Shown one piece after another: positions 1 to 7,270 of a stretch of DNA of 26,481 nucleotides. This DNA is from Intestinibacter sp964449895 (lineage in GTDB: Bacteria; Bacillota; Clostridia; Peptostreptococcales; Peptostreptococcaceae). Made by a program: the position numbers and the translations under genes. Each line of letters begins with the position of its first letter. The first letter of the stretch is position 1. The notes under the pieces were generated by a model. It had not been told where the DNA came from, did no database searches, and saw only the letters and a list, made by a program, of their open reading frames with translations. Location: NCBI GenBank assembly GCA_964449895.1, contig CAYVBY010000023.1, forward strand, positions 1-26,481, given 5' to 3'.

Positions 1-54
1 AGAGAAGGTGGTAGAACAGTAGCATCTGGTGTTGTAGCATCTATAATAGAATAA
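1..54 (+). CDS. tuf: Elongation factor Tu, C-terminal end (partial)
   Basis: The window opens inside a reading frame whose last 17 residues, REGGRTVASGVVASIIE, match the conserved C-terminus of EF-Tu domain 3 and end at a TAA. EF-Tu is the GTPase that brings aminoacyl-tRNA to the ribosome. Only this tail is present, so nothing can be said about the rest. A rho-independent terminator follows about 40 bases later, so tuf is transcribed separately from the S10 cluster. The tuf-rpsJ order is usual in Firmicutes. Confidence 0.93.
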   Translation, partial: REGGRTVASGVVASIIE

Positions 55-91
55 TCATTTTCTTAACTACAGATAATAAAATAAAGAATTT

Positions 92-126
92 AGGGGAGGA
101 CATTCGTTTTCCCCTTTTTATTTTAA
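92..126 (+). terminator. Rho-independent terminator of tuf
   Basis: A 9-bp stem (92-100 with 107-115, two G-U pairs, core AGGGGA) closes a 6-base loop and is followed by a T-rich run (TTTTTATTTT). It lies 38 bases after the tuf stop and before the S10 promoter, so it separates the two transcription units. Confidence 0.85.
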
Positions 127-144
127 GGAAATGAAAAATATGTG

Positions 145-173
145 TTGACATTGTATTTTAAAGATTGTATACT
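145..173 (+). promoter_or_regulatory. Sigma-A promoter of the S10 super-operon
   Basis: TTGACA (145-150), a 17-base spacer and TATACT (168-173) give a near-consensus housekeeping promoter. Transcription should start near 180, leaving an untranslated leader of about 250 bases before rpsJ. No other strong promoter is needed to explain transcription of the first 20 or so genes. Confidence 0.88.
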
Positions 174-259
174 AATTGAGGCTTAGAAATTAGAGAAATT
201 ATCTTCTTTAAAACTCAAGATTTTCAAAAAAATAAATTAAAATTTATTAAAAAAAAGTC

Positions 260-288
260 TTGAAAAATATAGAAGAATAATATAAAAT
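260..288 (+). promoter_or_regulatory. Possible second promoter upstream of rpsJ
   Basis: TTGAAA (260-265), a 17-base spacer and TAAAAT (283-288) form a plausible but weaker sigma-A promoter inside the long leader. If used, the transcript starts near 295 and skips the AT-rich hairpin at 214-262. The DNA is very AT-rich, so chance is a real alternative. Confidence 0.45.
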
Positions 289-294
289 GTAATA

Positions 295-428
295 GTGTGC
301 TTGAGAGATACGAAAAATAAATCCAAACTTAGTCCTGAGGTTGAAAAACTTGGGTTTGAGGTTGCAGAACACCCGGAACTGTGTATCGGAGGATTAAGTT
401 TAAACGTCAAAGAAGGAGGGAAACAAAA
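295..428 (+). promoter_or_regulatory. Structured mRNA leader of rpsJ
   Basis: The leader can fold with an outer stem GATACG/TGTATC (307-312 with 382-387, one G-U) enclosing a stem AAATCCAA/TTGGGTTT (319-326 with 350-357). The octamer TGAGGTTG occurs twice (336-343 and 357-364). The G/C-containing block 331-392 stands out from the AT-only surroundings, as expected for a conserved RNA. Ribosomal-protein operons are often autoregulated through such leaders. The ligand here, if any, is unknown, and I cannot tie it to a named Rfam family. Confidence 0.5.
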
Positions 429-740
429 ATGGCTAAAAATGAAAAAATAAGAATAAGATTAAAGTCATATGATCACAAATTATTAGATTTTTCAGCTGGA
501 AAAATAGTTGAAACTGCTAAAAAAGCTGGATCACAAGTTTCAGGACCTGTGCCACTACCAACTGAAAAACAAGTTGTGACAATATTAAGAGCTGTTCACA
601 AATATAAAGATTCTAGAGAACAGTTTGAAATAAGAACTCATAAGAGATTAATAGATATAACTAGTCCAACACCAAAAACTGTTGACTCATTAATGAGATT
701 AGATTTACCAGCTGGTGTGGATATAGAAATAAAATTATAA
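429..740 (+). CDS. rpsJ: 30S ribosomal protein S10
   Basis: This 103-aa protein (the usual S10 length) begins MAKNEKIRIRLKSYDH, a clear S10 start, and carries the GPVPLPT loop at about residue 40. S10 sits in the 30S head and, in many bacteria, is also the NusE partner of NusB in antitermination. I chose the ATG at 429 because AAGGAGGG lies 8 bases upstream. The longer in-frame opening at 381 lies in the structured leader and adds an unconserved basic tail. It is the first gene of the S10 cluster. Confidence 0.97.
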   Translation: MAKNEKIRIRLKSYDHKLLDFSAGKIVETAKKAGSQVSGPVPLPTEKQVVTILRAVHKYKDSREQFEIRTHKRLIDITSPTPKTVDSLMRLDLPAGVDIEIKL

Positions 741-750
741 GAAAGAACAC

Positions 751-834
751 CTAAGATACAGTCCTATAAGGTAGTTATCTTAGAATGATTATCGAAATTG
801 ATAATCCGCTGTAAGAATTATAGGAGGTGCTAAT
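751..834 (+). promoter_or_regulatory. Structured rpsJ-rplC intergenic RNA that can mask the rplC RBS
   Basis: This 94-base gap holds two perfect hairpins. One is CTAAGATA/TATCTTAG (751-758 with 776-783) and the other GATTATC/GATAATC (787-793 with 800-806). The loop of the first contains TCCTATAA (762-769), perfectly complementary to TTATAGGA (818-825), which overlaps the rplC Shine-Dalgarno AGGAGG (822-827). The parts could form an H-type pseudoknot hiding the RBS. No T-run follows, so it is not a terminator. A role in translational feedback is inferred. Confidence 0.55.
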
Positions 835-1464
835 ATGAAAGGAATATTAGGAAGAAAAATAGGTATGACTCAAATATTCACTGAACAAGGTGAAGTATTA
901 CCTGTAACAGTAGTTGAAGCAGGACCAGTAGTTGTAACTCAAATAAAAACAACTGAAAATGATGGATATACTGCAATACAAGTTGGTTTTGAAGATGCTA
1001 AAGAAAAATCTTTAAACAAACCACAAAAAGGACATTTAGCTGCTGCTAATACATTAAAAAAACATTTAAAAGAATTTAGAGTAGATTCTGTAGAAGGATA
1101 TACAGTAGGACAAGAAATAAAAGCTGATTTATTCGCTGCAGGTGAATTAATAGATGTTACTGGAATAAGTAAAGGTAAAGGATTCCAAGGTCCAATAAAA
1201 AGACACGGACAATCAAGAGGACCTGAAACTCACGGTTCTAGATACCACAGAAGACCAGGTTCAATGGGAGCTTGTTCTTACCCAGGTAGAGTTTTCAAAA
1301 ACAAAAAATTAGCTGGACACATGGGTAGCGTTAAAGTTACAGTTCAAAACTTAGAAGTAGTAAGAGTTGATGCTGATAAAAACTTTATATTAGTAAAAGG
1401 TGCTATACCAGGAGCTAAAGGTTCAGTAGTAACAATAAAAGAAGCAGTAAAAGCTTCTAAATAA
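835..1464 (+). CDS. rplC: 50S ribosomal protein L3
   Basis: The 209-aa product has the L3 N-terminus MKGILGRKIGMTQIF and, at about residues 118-165, the conserved extension with the RHGQSRGPETHGS stretch that reaches toward the peptidyl-transferase centre. L3 is an early-assembly protein of the 50S. The start has AGGAGG 7 bases upstream, but that site can be paired with an upstream loop (see 751-834). It is separated from rpsJ by a structured gap, while the next genes are tightly spaced. Confidence 0.97.
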   Translation: MKGILGRKIGMTQIFTEQGEVLPVTVVEAGPVVVTQIKTTENDGYTAIQVGFEDAKEKSLNKPQKGHLAAANTLKKHLKEFRVDSVEGYTVGQEIKADLFAAGELIDVTGISKGKGFQGPIKRHGQSRGPETHGSRYHRRPGSMGACSYPGRVFKNKKLAGHMGSVKVTVQNLEVVRVDADKNFILVKGAIPGAKGSVVTIKEAVKASK

Positions 1465-1492
1465 TGACTAACCGAAGAAAGGAGGAATCACG

Positions 1493-2116
1493 ATGCCAAA
1501 ATTAAACGTGTTAAACATACAAGGACAAAATGTTGGTGAAATAGAATTATCAGATGCTGTATTCGGTGTTGAAGTGAATGAGCATGTATTATACGAAGTA
1601 GTAAAAAACCAACTTGCTAATAAAAGACAAGGTACTCAATCTGCTAAAACTAGAGCAGAAGTAAGAGGTGGCGGAAGAAAACCTTGGAGACAAAAAGGAA
1701 CAGGTAGAGCTAGACAAGGTTCTATAAGAGCTGTACAATGGGTAGGTGGAGGAGTTGCTTTTGCACCAAAACCTAGAAGTTACAAATATACATTACCAAA
1801 GAAAGTTAGAAGATTAGCTATGAAGAGTGCTTTAACTTCTAAAGTTCAAGCAAATGAAATGATAGTATTAGATGCTTTAACAATGGAAGCTCCTAAAACT
1901 AAAGAATTTGCAAATATATTAAAAAATATAAATTCTGCTAAAAAAGCTTTAGTAGTAATGGCTGAAAAGAACGAAAATGTAATAAAATCAGCTGCTAATA
2001 TACCAGGTGTTGAAACTGCATTAGTAAACACTATAAACGTATATGACATATTAAAATATGATTCATTCATAATAACTACTGACGCTGTTAAAAAAGTGGA
2101 GGAGGTGTACGCATAA
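1493..2116 (+). CDS. rplD: 50S ribosomal protein L4
   Basis: The 207-aa product shows the L4 core, with the loop sequence KTRAEVRGGGRKPWRQKGTGRARQ-like at about residues 44-70 that lines the exit tunnel. In E. coli L4 also represses the S10 operon; no such target is proven here. AGGAGG precedes the start ATG at a normal distance. An RBS for the next gene lies inside its last codons. Confidence 0.97.
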   Translation: MPKLNVLNIQGQNVGEIELSDAVFGVEVNEHVLYEVVKNQLANKRQGTQSAKTRAEVRGGGRKPWRQKGTGRARQGSIRAVQWVGGGVAFAPKPRSYKYTLPKKVRRLAMKSALTSKVQANEMIVLDALTMEAPKTKEFANILKNINSAKKALVVMAEKNENVIKSAANIPGVETALVNTINVYDILKYDSFIITTDAVKKVEEVYA

Positions 2117-2117
2117 A

Positions 2118-2408
2118 ATGACTAATCCACATGATATAGTTATAAGACCAATAGTTACTGAACAAAGTATGGCTGATATGGCTGAGAAAAAATATACTTT
2201 TGTAGTTCAAAAAGGAGCTAACAAAACTGAAATAAAAAAAGCTGTAGAAAAAATATTCGGAGTAAATGTAGAAAAAGTTAATACATTAAACTACGATGGA
2301 AAAGTTAAAAGAATGGGTAGAAGCATAGGAAAAACTGCTAGCTACAAAAAAGCAGTAGTTAAATTAACTGCTGATAGCAAAGAAATAGAATTTTTCCAAG
2401 GTATGTAA
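2118..2408 (+). CDS. rplW: 50S ribosomal protein L23
   Basis: This 96-aa protein begins MTNPHDIVIRPIVTEQS and contains the L23 signature VEKIFGVNVEKVNTLN. L23 sits at the tunnel exit and docks trigger factor and SRP. The start lies one base after the rplD stop, with GGAGGAGG inside the rplD end, so the two genes are probably translationally coupled. Confidence 0.97.
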   Translation: MTNPHDIVIRPIVTEQSMADMAEKKYTFVVQKGANKTEIKKAVEKIFGVNVEKVNTLNYDGKVKRMGRSIGKTASYKKAVVKLTADSKEIEFFQGM

Positions 2409-2437
2409 TACTTAATAATTAAAGGAGGGAAAATAAG

Positions 2438-3268
2438 ATGGCTATTAAAAAATTTAAACCAACTTCTCCTGCCTTAAGAGAAATGACAGTATTTATATCT
2501 GATGAAGTTACAACTAACCAACCAGAAAAATCTCTTTTAGTACCTTTAAAGAAGAATTCTGGGAGAAACGTTCACGGTAAAATAACTGTTCGTCACAGAG
2601 GTGGAGGAAACAGAAGAAAATATAGAATAATAGATTTTAAAAGAAATAAGGATGGTATACCAGCAAAAGTTGCTACAATAGAATACGATCCAAACAGAAC
2701 TGCTAATATAGCATTATTAAACTATGCAGATGGTGAAAAAAGATATATACTTGCACCAGTAGGTATAAAAGTAGGAGATACTTTATTATCAGGAGCAGGT
2801 GCTGATATAAAACCAGGTAATGCATTAGCATTAAAAGATATGCCAGTTGGTACAGTAGTACACAACATAGAATTAAAAGCTGGAAAAGGAGCTCAATTAG
2901 TAAGATCTGCTGGCGTTTCAGCTCAATTAATGGCTAAAGAAGGAAATAAAGCTTTATTAAGATTACCATCAGGTGAAATGAGATATGTATCTAAAGAATG
3001 TAAAGCTACTATAGGACAAGTAGGTAATGTTGAACATTCAAATGAAACTATCGGTAAAGCAGGTAGAAAAAGACATATGGGTATAAGACCTACAGTAAGA
3101 GGTTCTGTAATGAACCCTAATGACCATCCACACGGTGGTGGGGAAGGTAGATCTCCAATAGGTAGACCATCTCCAGTTACTCCATGGGGTAAACCAGCTC
3201 TTGGATACAAAACTAGAAAGAAAAATAAAGCATCTAATAAATTAATAGTTTCAAGAAGAACTAAATAA
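2438..3268 (+). CDS. rplB: 50S ribosomal protein L2
   Basis: The 276-aa product is full length for L2, one of the most conserved ribosomal proteins, needed for subunit joining and peptidyl-transferase activity. The RNA-binding part includes RHRGGGNRRKYR (about residues 52-63), and the C-terminal region has the invariant MNPNDHPHGGGEGR run followed by GRPSPVTPWG. AAGGAGGG lies 10 bases before the ATG. Confidence 0.98.
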   Translation: MAIKKFKPTSPALREMTVFISDEVTTNQPEKSLLVPLKKNSGRNVHGKITVRHRGGGNRRKYRIIDFKRNKDGIPAKVATIEYDPNRTANIALLNYADGEKRYILAPVGIKVGDTLLSGAGADIKPGNALALKDMPVGTVVHNIELKAGKGAQLVRSAGVSAQLMAKEGNKALLRLPSGEMRYVSKECKATIGQVGNVEHSNETIGKAGRKRHMGIRPTVRGSVMNPNDHPHGGGEGRSPIGRPSPVTPWGKPALGYKTRKKNKASNKLIVSRRTK

Positions 3269-3314
3269 TAGATTTTAACAAGAAATTTATTTTACCCGGG
3301 AAGGAGGAAATTAA

Positions 3315-3596
3315 ATGTCAAGATCAACTAAAAAAGGACCTTTTGTTCATGCTAGACTTCTTAAAAAAATAGAAGCTATGAATGAAAGTGGAAATAAAGA
3401 AGTTATAAAAACTTGGTCAAGAAGTTCAACTATATTCCCTCAAATGGTAGAGCACACTATAGCTGTACATGATGGTAGAAGACATATTCCTGTATATATA
3501 ACAGAAGATATGGTAGGACACAAATTTGGAGAATTTGTTCCAACAAGAACTTTCAAAGGTCATAAAGATGATGAAAAGAGTAATAAAAGAAAATAA
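3315..3596 (+). CDS. rpsS: 30S ribosomal protein S19
   Basis: This 93-aa protein begins MSRSTKKGPFVHARLLKK and contains the S19 motif VYITEDMVGHKFGEFVPTR near residue 60. S19 forms a head complex with S13 near the tRNA sites. The 46-base gap before it contains CCCGGG just ahead of a strong AAGGAGG. No other structure stands out there. Confidence 0.97.
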   Translation: MSRSTKKGPFVHARLLKKIEAMNESGNKEVIKTWSRSSTIFPQMVEHTIAVHDGRRHIPVYITEDMVGHKFGEFVPTRTFKGHKDDEKSNKRK

Positions 3597-3627
3597 TTAA
3601 ATCATGACTAGGGAAGGAGGAAGAACG

Positions 3628-3963
3628 ATGGAAGCAAAATCAATAGCAAAATATGTACGTGTATCTCCAAGAAAAGCAGGTCAAGTATGCTCTCTTGTAA
3701 GAGGTAAAAACGTTGATGAAGCTTTAGCAATATTAAAATTCACTCCTAGAGGAGCTGCTGATATAATAGCTAAAGTTGTAAAATCAGCAAAAGCTAATGC
3801 TGAAAATAACCATGAAATGGATGCAGATAAATTATATATAGCATCAATAGTTGCTAATCAAGGACCAACTATAAAAAGATTCATGCCTAGAGCGCAAGGT
3901 CGTGCAACTATGATAAGAAAAAGAACTTCTCATATAGAGGTTGTTTTAAAAGAAAGACAATAA
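3628..3963 (+). CDS. rplV: 50S ribosomal protein L22
   Basis: This 111-aa product begins MEAKSIAKYVRVSPRKAGQV, the L22 start, and ends with the hairpin region KRFMPRAQGRATMIRKRTSH that lines the exit tunnel and is the site of macrolide-resistance changes in other species. I chose the ATG at 3628 because GGAAGGAGG sits just upstream. The in-frame ATG at 3604 would add eight residues that encode the RBS itself. Confidence 0.97.
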   Translation: MEAKSIAKYVRVSPRKAGQVCSLVRGKNVDEALAILKFTPRGAADIIAKVVKSAKANAENNHEMDADKLYIASIVANQGPTIKRFMPRAQGRATMIRKRTSHIEVVLKERQ

Positions 3964-3981
3964 TAAATAGGAGGGAAATCC

Positions 3982-4788
3982 ATGGGACAAAAGGTTAACC
4001 CACACGGACTAAGAGTCGGTGTTATAAAAGATTGGGATTCAAGATGGTTCACTACTAATAAAAAAGAGTTCGGAAGTTTATTATTAGAAGACCACCAAAT
4101 AAGAACATTCCTAAAAGAAAAATTATATGTTGCTGGTGTTGCTAAAATAGAAATAGAAAGATCAGCAAATAAAATAAGAATAGATCTTCATGTTGCTAAA
4201 CCAGGTGTTGTTATAGGTGCAGCAGGAGCTAAAATAGAAGCTTTAAAAGCTGAATTAGAAAAAATGACTAAAAAAACTGTTATAGTTAATATAATAGAAG
4301 TTAAAGGAATAGACAGAAATGCTCAATTAGTTGCTGAAAACATAGCATTAGCTATCGAAAGAAGGGTAGCTTTCAGAAGAGCTATGAAACAAGCTGTACA
4401 AAGAGCTTTAAAATCTGGAGCAAAAGGTATAAAAGTTGCTGCTTCTGGTAGATTAGGTGGAGCAGAAATGGCTAGAACTGAAGGTTATAGCGAAGGTAAT
4501 GTACCTCTTCAAACTTTAAGATCAGATATAGACTACGGTTTTGCTGAAGCTGATACTACTTATGGAAAAATAGGTATAAAAGTTTGGATATGCAATGGAG
4601 AAGTTTTACCAACTAGAAGTGGTGTAAACCCAAGAGAAGAAAGAAAAGACAATAGAAGAGATAGAAGAGATAATAAAAGAAGAGATAACAGAAGAGATAA
4701 CAATAGAAGAAATTCTAGAGGAAATGACAGAAATAGAGGACAAAGACCACAAGGACAAAGACCTCAAAGAACAGAAAAAAATAATTAA
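3982..4788 (+). CDS. rpsC: 30S ribosomal protein S3 with a long charged C-terminal tail
   Basis: Residues 1 to about 215 are normal S3: MGQKVNPHGLRVGVIKDWDSR at the N-terminus, a KH domain with GVVIGAAGAKIE around residue 75, and the C-terminal domain with ASGRLGGAEMARTEGYSEG. From about residue 218 a tail of some 50 residues follows, made almost only of R, N, D, K, G and Q with RRDN-type repeats. Most S3 proteins end near 215-230 aa, so this 268-aa form is extended. The tail is probably disordered and RNA-binding. I believe related Peptostreptococcaceae have similar tails, but cannot check here. Confidence 0.97.
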   Translation: MGQKVNPHGLRVGVIKDWDSRWFTTNKKEFGSLLLEDHQIRTFLKEKLYVAGVAKIEIERSANKIRIDLHVAKPGVVIGAAGAKIEALKAELEKMTKKTVIVNIIEVKGIDRNAQLVAENIALAIERRVAFRRAMKQAVQRALKSGAKGIKVAASGRLGGAEMARTEGYSEGNVPLQTLRSDIDYGFAEADTTYGKIGIKVWICNGEVLPTRSGVNPREERKDNRRDRRDNKRRDNRRDNNRRNSRGNDRNRGQRPQGQRPQRTEKNN

Positions 4789-4823
4789 TCATAGTTAGCT
4801 TCAAGGAAGGAGGAGAAATACTC

Positions 4824-5255
4824 ATGTTAATGCCAAAGAGAGTAAAACGTCGTAGAGTTCACAGAGGAAGAATGACTGGAAAGGCTCAAAAAGGTAACAA
4901 AGTTACTTACGGAGAATTCGGTCTAGTTGCTTTAGAACCATCTTGGATAACTTCTAATCAAATAGAAGCTGCCAGAATAGCGATGACAAGATATATAAAA
5001 AGAGGCGGGAAGGTTTGGATAAAAATATTCCCTCATAAACCAGTAACAAGAAAACCAGCTGAAACTCGTATGGGTGCTGGGAAAGGTTCTCCAGAATATT
5101 GGGTAGCCGTAGTTAAACCAGGAAGAGTAATGTTTGAATTAGCAGGTGTTCCTGAAGATAAAGCTAGAGAAGCAATGAGACTAGCAGCTCACAAACTTCC
5201 AATAAAATGTAAATTTGTGAAAAAAGAAGATTTAGAAGTAAAGGGTGGTGAATAG
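4824..5255 (+). CDS. rplP: 50S ribosomal protein L16
   Basis: The 143-aa protein begins MLMPKRVKRRRVHRGRMTG and has the L16 signatures EAARIAMTRYIKRGGKVWI and RMGAGKGSPEYWVAVV. L16 helps position the A-site tRNA. The ATG at 4824 is preferred over the one at 4830 by its distance (about 10 bases) to AAGGAGG. It ends one base before rpmC. Confidence 0.97.
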   Translation: MLMPKRVKRRRVHRGRMTGKAQKGNKVTYGEFGLVALEPSWITSNQIEAARIAMTRYIKRGGKVWIKIFPHKPVTRKPAETRMGAGKGSPEYWVAVVKPGRVMFELAGVPEDKAREAMRLAAHKLPIKCKFVKKEDLEVKGGE

Positions 5256-5256
5256 G

Positions 5257-5460
5257 ATGAAAGCTAAAGAATTAAGAGATTTAAAAAGCGAAGAATTAGT
5301 AAGCAAATTAAATGACTTCAAAAGCGAATTATTTAGCTTAAGATTCCAATTAGCTACTGGTCAATTAGAAAACACAGCAAGAATTAAAATGGTTAAAAAA
5401 GATATCGCAAGAGTTAAAACTATCCTTGCTGAAAGAAAGTTAAACGAAACTAGAGCTTAA
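5257..5460 (+). CDS. rpmC: 50S ribosomal protein L29
   Basis: A 67-aa helical protein beginning MKAKELRDLKSEELVSKL, with LFSLRFQLATGQLENTARI in the middle, is typical L29. L29 sits beside L23 at the tunnel exit. The ATG at 5257 lies one base after the rplP stop, and the GGTGGTGAATAGG stretch supplies a modest RBS, suggesting coupling to rplP. The upstream in-frame start at 5245 would overlap rplP and is not conserved. Confidence 0.95.
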   Translation: MKAKELRDLKSEELVSKLNDFKSELFSLRFQLATGQLENTARIKMVKKDIARVKTILAERKLNETRA

Positions 5461-5483
5461 TTTGGAAAGGAGGCTTTTTGAAC

Positions 5484-5738
5484 ATGGAAAGAGGAAGAAG
5501 AAAAGTAAGAATAGGCCGTGTTGTAAGTAATAAAATGGACAAAACAATAGTTGTTGCCGTTGAAGACTTCGTACGTCATGAATTATACAATAAGCCTGTT
5601 AAAAGAACTAAAAAGTTTAAGGCACACGATGAAAACAATGAATGCAGAATCGGAGATAGAGTAAAAATAATGGAAACTAGACCTTTATCTAAAGATAAGA
5701 GATTCAGACTAGTTGAAGTTGTTGAAAAAGTTAAGTAG
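5484..5738 (+). CDS. rpsQ: 30S ribosomal protein S17
   Basis: The 84-aa product begins MERGRRKVRIGRVVSNKMDK and contains the S17 OB-fold motif ETRPLSKDKRFRLVEVVEK at its end. S17 is a primary 16S rRNA-binding protein. I chose ATG 5484 (10 bases after AAAGGAGG) over the in-frame TTG at 5478, which is too close to the RBS. Confidence 0.95.
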   Translation: MERGRRKVRIGRVVSNKMDKTIVVAVEDFVRHELYNKPVKRTKKFKAHDENNECRIGDRVKIMETRPLSKDKRFRLVEVVEKVK

Positions 5739-5763
5739 TTTTTTTGAAAAGGAGGGATTACGA

Positions 5764-6132
5764 ATGATACAACAAGAGACACGCTTAAAAGTTGCTGACA
5801 ATTCTGGTGCAAAAGAATTACTATGTATACGTGTACTAGGTGGAAGTAAAAGAAGATATGGTAACGTAGGTGACATAATTGTTGCTACAGTTAAAAGTGC
5901 AACACCTGGTGGAGTTGTAAAAAAAGGAAAAGTAGTTAAAGCTGTTATAGTAAGAAGTAAAAAAGGAATAAAACGTAACGATGGAAGTTATATTTCATTT
6001 GACGAAAATGCTGCAGTTATAATAAAAGACGATAAAACTCCAGTAGGAACTCGTATATTCGGGCCTGTTGCAAGAGAGTTAAGAGATCATGAATTTATGA
6101 AAATAGTTTCTCTTGCTCCAGAAGTACTATAA
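5764..6132 (+). CDS. rplN: 50S ribosomal protein L14
   Basis: The 122-aa protein begins MIQQETRLKVADNSGAKE and has the L14 signatures CIRVLGGSKRRYGNVGD and RSKKGIKRNDGSYISFD. L14 bridges the subunits and is the docking site of the silencing factor RsfS. AAAGGAGGG lies 7 bases before the ATG. The longer in-frame frame from 5713 overlaps rpsQ and is rejected. Confidence 0.97.
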   Translation: MIQQETRLKVADNSGAKELLCIRVLGGSKRRYGNVGDIIVATVKSATPGGVVKKGKVVKAVIVRSKKGIKRNDGSYISFDENAAVIIKDDKTPVGTRIFGPVARELRDHEFMKIVSLAPEVL

Positions 6133-6156
6133 TAAGGAGGTGCAATAGGAGACATG

Positions 6157-6462
6157 ATGCGCGTTAAGAAAGATGATACAGTTGTAGTAATAGCTGGTAA
6201 AGATAAAGGTAAAAAAGGTAAAGTATTAGCTGTTTTACCAAAACAAGACAAAGTAATAGTTGAAGGTGTTAATGTAATAACTAAACATCAAAAACCAAGT
6301 GCAATAAATCCACAAGGTGGAATAATAAATAAAGAAGCTGCTATCCATATATCTAACGTAATGCCAGTAGATCCAGAAACAGGAAAAGGTACAAGAGTTA
6401 GATTCGAAATGAAAGATGGAAAAAAAGTAAGAGTAGCTGTTAAGAGCGGAAAAGAAATATAA
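6157..6462 (+). CDS. rplX: 50S ribosomal protein L24
   Basis: The 101-aa product has the KOW motif DTVVVIAGKDKGKKGKV near the N-terminus, then NVITKHQKPSA and HISNVMPVDPETGKG, all L24. L24 is an assembly-initiating protein of the 50S. Two ATGs stand side by side (6154 and 6157). AGGAG at 6147-6151 fits 6157 better and gives MRVKKDD. GGAGG at 6136-6140 is also possible for 6154. Confidence 0.95.
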   Translation: MRVKKDDTVVVIAGKDKGKKGKVLAVLPKQDKVIVEGVNVITKHQKPSAINPQGGIINKEAAIHISNVMPVDPETGKGTRVRFEMKDGKKVRVAVKSGKEI

Positions 6463-6487
6463 TACGACTTGAAAGGAGGGACCAAAG

Positions 6488-7030
6488 ATGGCTTCTAGAT
6501 TACAAGAAAAATACATGAAAGAAGTTGCTCCTGCATTAATGGAGAAATTTAATTATAAAAACGTAATGGAAATACCTAAAATAGATAAAATAGTTATAAA
6601 TATGGGTATAGGTGATGCTAAAGAAAATCCAAAAGGATTAGAAAAAGCAGTTGAAGAAATGCAACTTATAGCAGGTCAAAAACCAGTTATAACAAGAGCT
6701 AAAAAATCTGTAGCTAACTTCAAATTAAGAGAAGGTATGCCAATAGGTGCTAAAGTAACATTAAGACAAGATAAAATGTACTACTTTATGGATAAATTAG
6801 TATCTGTTACTTTACCAAGAGTTAGAGACTTTAGAGGTATAAATCCTAATGCTTTCGATGGTAGAGGAAACTATGCTTTAGGAATAAAAGAACAATTAAT
6901 ATTCCCAGAAATAGAATATGATAAAATAGATAAAGTAAGAGGAATGGATATAATATTCGTTACAACAGCTAAATCAGATGAGGAAGCTAGAGAATTATTG
7001 AAATTATTAGGAATGCCATTTTCAAAATAA
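6488..7030 (+). CDS. rplE: 50S ribosomal protein L5
   Basis: The 180-aa protein is full length L5, which binds 5S rRNA and contacts the P-site tRNA. It has KIVINMGIGDAKENPK at about residues 33-48, AGQKPVITRAKKSVANFKLREG in the middle and GRGNYALGIKEQLIFPEI near the C-terminus. AAAGGAGGG precedes the ATG. All 15 of its isoleucines are coded by ATA. Confidence 0.98.
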   Translation: MASRLQEKYMKEVAPALMEKFNYKNVMEIPKIDKIVINMGIGDAKENPKGLEKAVEEMQLIAGQKPVITRAKKSVANFKLREGMPIGAKVTLRQDKMYYFMDKLVSVTLPRVRDFRGINPNAFDGRGNYALGIKEQLIFPEIEYDKIDKVRGMDIIFVTTAKSDEEARELLKLLGMPFSK

Positions 7031-7052
7031 TAAATATTAAGGAGGGATTCCA

Positions 7053-7238
7053 GTGGCTAGAAAAGCAATGGTTGTAAAACAACAAAAGAAACAAAAATAT
7101 AAAACTAGAGAATACACTAGATGTTCTATATGTGGTAGACCACATTCAGTTTTAAGAAGCTTTGGTATATGCCGTATATGCTTTAGAGAATTAGCTTACA
7201 AAGGACAAATACCTGGTGTTAGAAAAGCAAGTTGGTAG
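7053..7238 (+). CDS. rpsN: 30S ribosomal protein S14, zinc-binding type
   Basis: This 61-aa protein is the short S14 form with a zinc ribbon: Cys24-X2-Cys27 and Cys40-X2-Cys43, with PGVRKASW at the end. The initiator is GTG at 7053, with AAGGAGGG 8 bases upstream. Keeping the zinc form in the spc cluster is usual in Firmicutes; a zinc-free paralog, if any, would be elsewhere. Confidence 0.97.
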   Translation: MARKAMVVKQQKKQKYKTREYTRCSICGRPHSVLRSFGICRICFRELAYKGQIPGVRKASW

Positions 7239-7270
7239 AATTTGCCCAAAAATGAAAGGAGGTTTTCAAT

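Noticed and set aside
214..262. AT-rich hairpin in the rpsJ leader (TCAAGATTTT paired with AAAGTCTTGA) as a terminator
   Set aside because: No T run follows, and it lies upstream of the whole operon, so attenuation there is unproven.
381..428. N-terminal extension of S10
   Set aside because: It would translate the structured leader and RBS, and S10 is not longer than about 103 aa.
1846..2070. Open frames on the minus strand, e.g. within rplD, rplB (2923-3210), rpsQ/rplN, rplX, rpsE, secY (9894-10493), rpoA-side and truA
   Set aside because: They lie wholly inside well-supported + strand genes, have no RBS at their starts and give low-complexity or Ile/Phe/Ser-rich proteins typical of shadow frames.
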